DNA of 7,745 nt from an uncultured Collinsella sp. (lineage in GTDB: Bacteria > Actinomycetota > Coriobacteriia > Coriobacteriales > Coriobacteriaceae), in NCBI GenBank assembly GCA_900550205.1, contig URRJ01000090.1:1-7745 (forward strand). Reading direction: 5' to 3'. The position numbers and the translations under genes were made by a program. Position 1 is the first letter of the stretch. Each line of letters starts with the position of its first letter. Positions 6,294 through 7,745 of the stretch are shown here, in pieces. The notes beneath the pieces are model-generated. The model saw only the letters and a program-made list of their open reading frames with translations. It ran no database searches and was not told the origin of the DNA.

Positions 6294-6321
6294 GTGTTAC
6301 GAATCTGACAATACGTAACAC
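6294..6321. promoter_or_regulatory. NikR-like operator
   Basis: GTGTTACG (6294-6301) and CGTAACAC (6314-6321) form a perfect 8-bp inverted repeat with a 12-bp spacer, equivalent to GTGTTAC-N14-GTAACAC. From memory of comparative studies of nickel regulons, this half-site and spacing match one of the described NikR operator types. It lies between the best -10 element and the transporter start codon, a position fit for repression by a nickel-bound regulator. No nikR gene is in the window, so the regulator is inferred. Confidence 0.65.
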
Positions 6322-6378
6322 TGGCAAGGTAATTCAGACGGCGTTGCAATTCCGTGCGCCGACAACCGGGAGGCGTAC

Positions 6379-7464
6379 ATGCACATTCCAGATAACTATC
6401 TGTCCCCGCAAACCGATGCCGTCATGGCGGTGGCGATGGTGCCTGTTTGGGTCCACTGCATCAAGAAGGTGCGCGCCACGCTCGATCGCGAGCACATGGC
6501 GTTCCTGGGCATTTGTGCCGCATTCTCCTTTTTGCTCATGATGTTCAACGTGCCGCTGCCCGGCGGCACCACTGGTCACGCTGTTGGCGGCGCGCTCATC
6601 GCGCTGCTGCTGGGCCCCGAGGCTGCTGCCATTGCAGTTTCGGTTGCACTTGCGCTGCAGGCGCTGCTGTTTGGCGACGGCGGCGTTCTGTCCTTTGGCG
6701 CCAACTGCTTTAACATGGCCTTTGTGCTGCCGTTTGTCGCTGCTATCGTGTTTCGTGCGCTCAACAGCCGTCTGCACGACAAGAGCTGGGGCACCTCGGT
6801 TTCTGCCATCGTGAGCGGTTGGGTCGGCCTGTGCCTGGCGGCCCTGTGCGCGGCAATCGAGTTTGGTATTCAGCCGATGCTCTTTACCAACGCTTCGGGC
6901 GCGCCGCTGTACTGCCCCTTCCCGCTGTCCGTGGCTATTCCTGCCATGTTGATTCCGCATATGCTGGTTGCCGGCGTGATCGAGGGCGTGGCAACGGCCG
7001 CCATCTACGGTTTCATTAAGAAGACGGCGCCGAGCATTATCGTCGGGCCCGAGGCCGTCGATGGCCAGCTTGCTGCCGAGGGCGCTGCTGCTAAGAAGAC
7101 CTCGCTGGTCCCCACGCTCATTTTGGTCGCCGTGCTCGTGGTGGCCACGCCGCTGGGCTTGCTTGCCACCGGTGACGCCTGGGGTGAGTGGGACGCCGAG
7201 GGCGCCGCGACCGCCGTTCAGGAGGCTGGCAACGACAGCCTGCAGGCTTCGGTCGGCCTTGATACCCCGACCTTTGCCGATGCCCTGCCCACGGGCGATT
7301 ATCTGCAGGCCTATTCCGAGGAGCAGGGTCTTGGCTTTGCCGGCCAGGCTGCCATGTATATCCTTTCCGGTGTGATTGGCGTGGCGGTGCTCACCATCGC
7401 ATTCCGTCTGATCTCGCTGACGGTCAAGGAAAGCGGTGCTCATGGCGATAGCCGAGCTGCCTAG
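6379..7464 (+). CDS. ECF-type nickel/cobalt transporter, fused M-N component (CbiM/NikMN)
   Basis: A 361-residue polytopic membrane protein, the substrate-binding component of an energy-coupling factor importer for Ni2+ or Co2+. It begins MHIPDNYLSP. In NikM/CbiM the metal is held by the amino-terminal Met1, His2 and His67, and here H2 and H67 (GGTTGHAVGG) are both present, so the start at 6379 must be right; GGGAGG lies 5 bases upstream. Other family blocks are LLFGDGGVLSFGANCFNMAF (96-115) and IPHMLVAGVIEGVATAAIYG (192-211). After a short linker, residues 242-350 form a second part: a membrane helix running into ATPLGLLATGDAWGEW (256-271), an outside loop of about 50 residues, then a last helix (about 324-345). 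This matches the PDGLE/NikN type of N component fused to M. The common database name would be CbiM; the fusion and operator favour nickel. Confidence 0.9.
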   Translation: MHIPDNYLSPQTDAVMAVAMVPVWVHCIKKVRATLDREHMAFLGICAAFSFLLMMFNVPLPGGTTGHAVGGALIALLLGPEAAAIAVSVALALQALLFGDGGVLSFGANCFNMAFVLPFVAAIVFRALNSRLHDKSWGTSVSAIVSGWVGLCLAALCAAIEFGIQPMLFTNASGAPLYCPFPLSVAIPAMLIPHMLVAGVIEGVATAAIYGFIKKTAPSIIVGPEAVDGQLAAEGAAAKKTSLVPTLILVAVLVVATPLGLLATGDAWGEWDAEGAATAVQEAGNDSLQASVGLDTPTFADALPTGDYLQAYSEEQGLGFAGQAAMYILSGVIGVAVLTIAFRLISLTVKESGAHGDSRAA

Positions 7465-7745
7465 CTGGCTTGCGACCGAGGAGCGATACGAGCCCGCGGG
7501 GGCTCGGCATCGTGTGATGCAAAAGAATGTCCTGCACCTGGCGAGCCTGCTTGAGCGGGTTCGCCTGGGTGGAGGCGCGCACGAGGGCGGGTCGATGGTC
7601 GACCGCGCCCTTTCTTGCGTTTCGGCTCCGGTGCGCCTGGTGGGGATGTTCGTCTGCGTCCTGTGCGTGTGTCTGACGCAGAGTCCGCTGTACCTGATGC
7701 TGATGGCGGCTATCGCGTTGGTGCTGGTCGCGGTGCGCCCCGCAC
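7442..7745 (+). CDS. CbiQ/NikQ-like ECF transmembrane component (partial)
   Basis: The first 101 codons of a gene that runs off the window. ATG 7442 overlaps the end of the preceding gene by 23 bases in another frame, with AAGGA 11 bases upstream, suggesting translational coupling. The N-terminus LPSWLATEERYEPAG, then KNVLHLASLLERVR, matches the cytoplasmic lead-in of CbiQ-type T components. Two hydrophobic helices follow (about 63-80 and 84-98). In ECF importers this subunit links the M/N components to the ATPase. The signature Ala-Arg-Gly motifs that contact the ATPase would lie beyond the window. Position directly after the M-N gene is the typical order M-N-Q-O, so an ATPase gene (cbiO/nikO) is expected next. 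Confidence 0.75.
   Translation, partial: MAIAELPSWLATEERYEPAGARHRVMQKNVLHLASLLERVRLGGGAHEGGSMVDRALSCVSAPVRLVGMFVCVLCVCLTQSPLYLMLMAAIALVLVAVRPA

Noticed and set aside
3656..6349. An 897-codon open frame on the minus strand across the whole of pheT
   Set aside because: It is antisense to a complete, motif-rich pheT, is rich in Ala/Gly/Asp/His/Val as expected from the complement of GC-rich coding DNA, and shows no recognisable domain.
6131..6378. Cobalamin riboswitch upstream of the CbiM/NikM gene
   Set aside because: I looked for the B12-box and the GCCACTG-type core and found neither; the clear signal is the GTGTTAC/GTAACAC palindrome.
6334..7443. A 369-codon minus-strand open frame opposite the transporter gene
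   Set aside because: It is antisense to a gene with intact H2/H67 and family motifs, has no ribosome binding site of note, and its composition is typical of an antisense shadow.

Overview
The window reads as GC-rich, tightly packed core genome of a Gram-positive, actinobacterial-type organism. The protein sequences, a T-box in front of pheS and an ECF-type metal transporter fit the class Coriobacteriia, possibly Collinsella or a relative. That placement is a judgement from family knowledge and was not tested by a search. No insertion sequence, phage gene, CRISPR array, rRNA or tRNA is visible.

Layout. (1) 2-130 (+): the last 42 codons of a phosphohexomutase, most likely GlmM (cell-wall precursor synthesis). 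(2) 131-335: a convergent intergenic region packed with hairpins and short direct repeats, ending in a GC-rich terminator-like hairpin. (3) 336-1910 (-): a complete M32-family metallocarboxypeptidase with a Lys/Ala-rich N-terminal extension. (4) 1911-2415: divergent promoter region, then a complete T-box leader with a phenylalanine (UUC) specifier and an intrinsic terminator. (5) 2416-3492 (+) pheS and 3677-6130 (+) pheT: both subunits of phenylalanyl-tRNA synthetase, separated by an unusually long 184-bp gap that holds a large imperfect inverted repeat. (6) 6131-6378: the pheT terminator, overlapped by a promoter, then a near-textbook NikR-like palindrome. (7) 6379-7464 (+): a CbiM/NikM-type membrane component of an ECF metal transporter fused to a C-terminal N-type domain. 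It is followed, with a 23-nt overlap, by the start of a CbiQ/NikQ-like component (7442 to the window end).

How the parts work together. pheST is expected to be controlled by charging of tRNA-Phe through the T-box: uncharged tRNA-Phe pairs with the UUC specifier and the UGGU sequence and blocks the terminator. The transporter genes form a separate unit. Their product would normally be named cobalt transporter CbiM, but the fused M-N architecture and the GTGTTAC-N14-GTAACAC palindrome at the promoter point to NikR-regulated nickel uptake. The window looks like ordinary housekeeping DNA. The least explained parts are the intergenic palindromes and repeats (129-310 and 3498-3596), not the coding genes.
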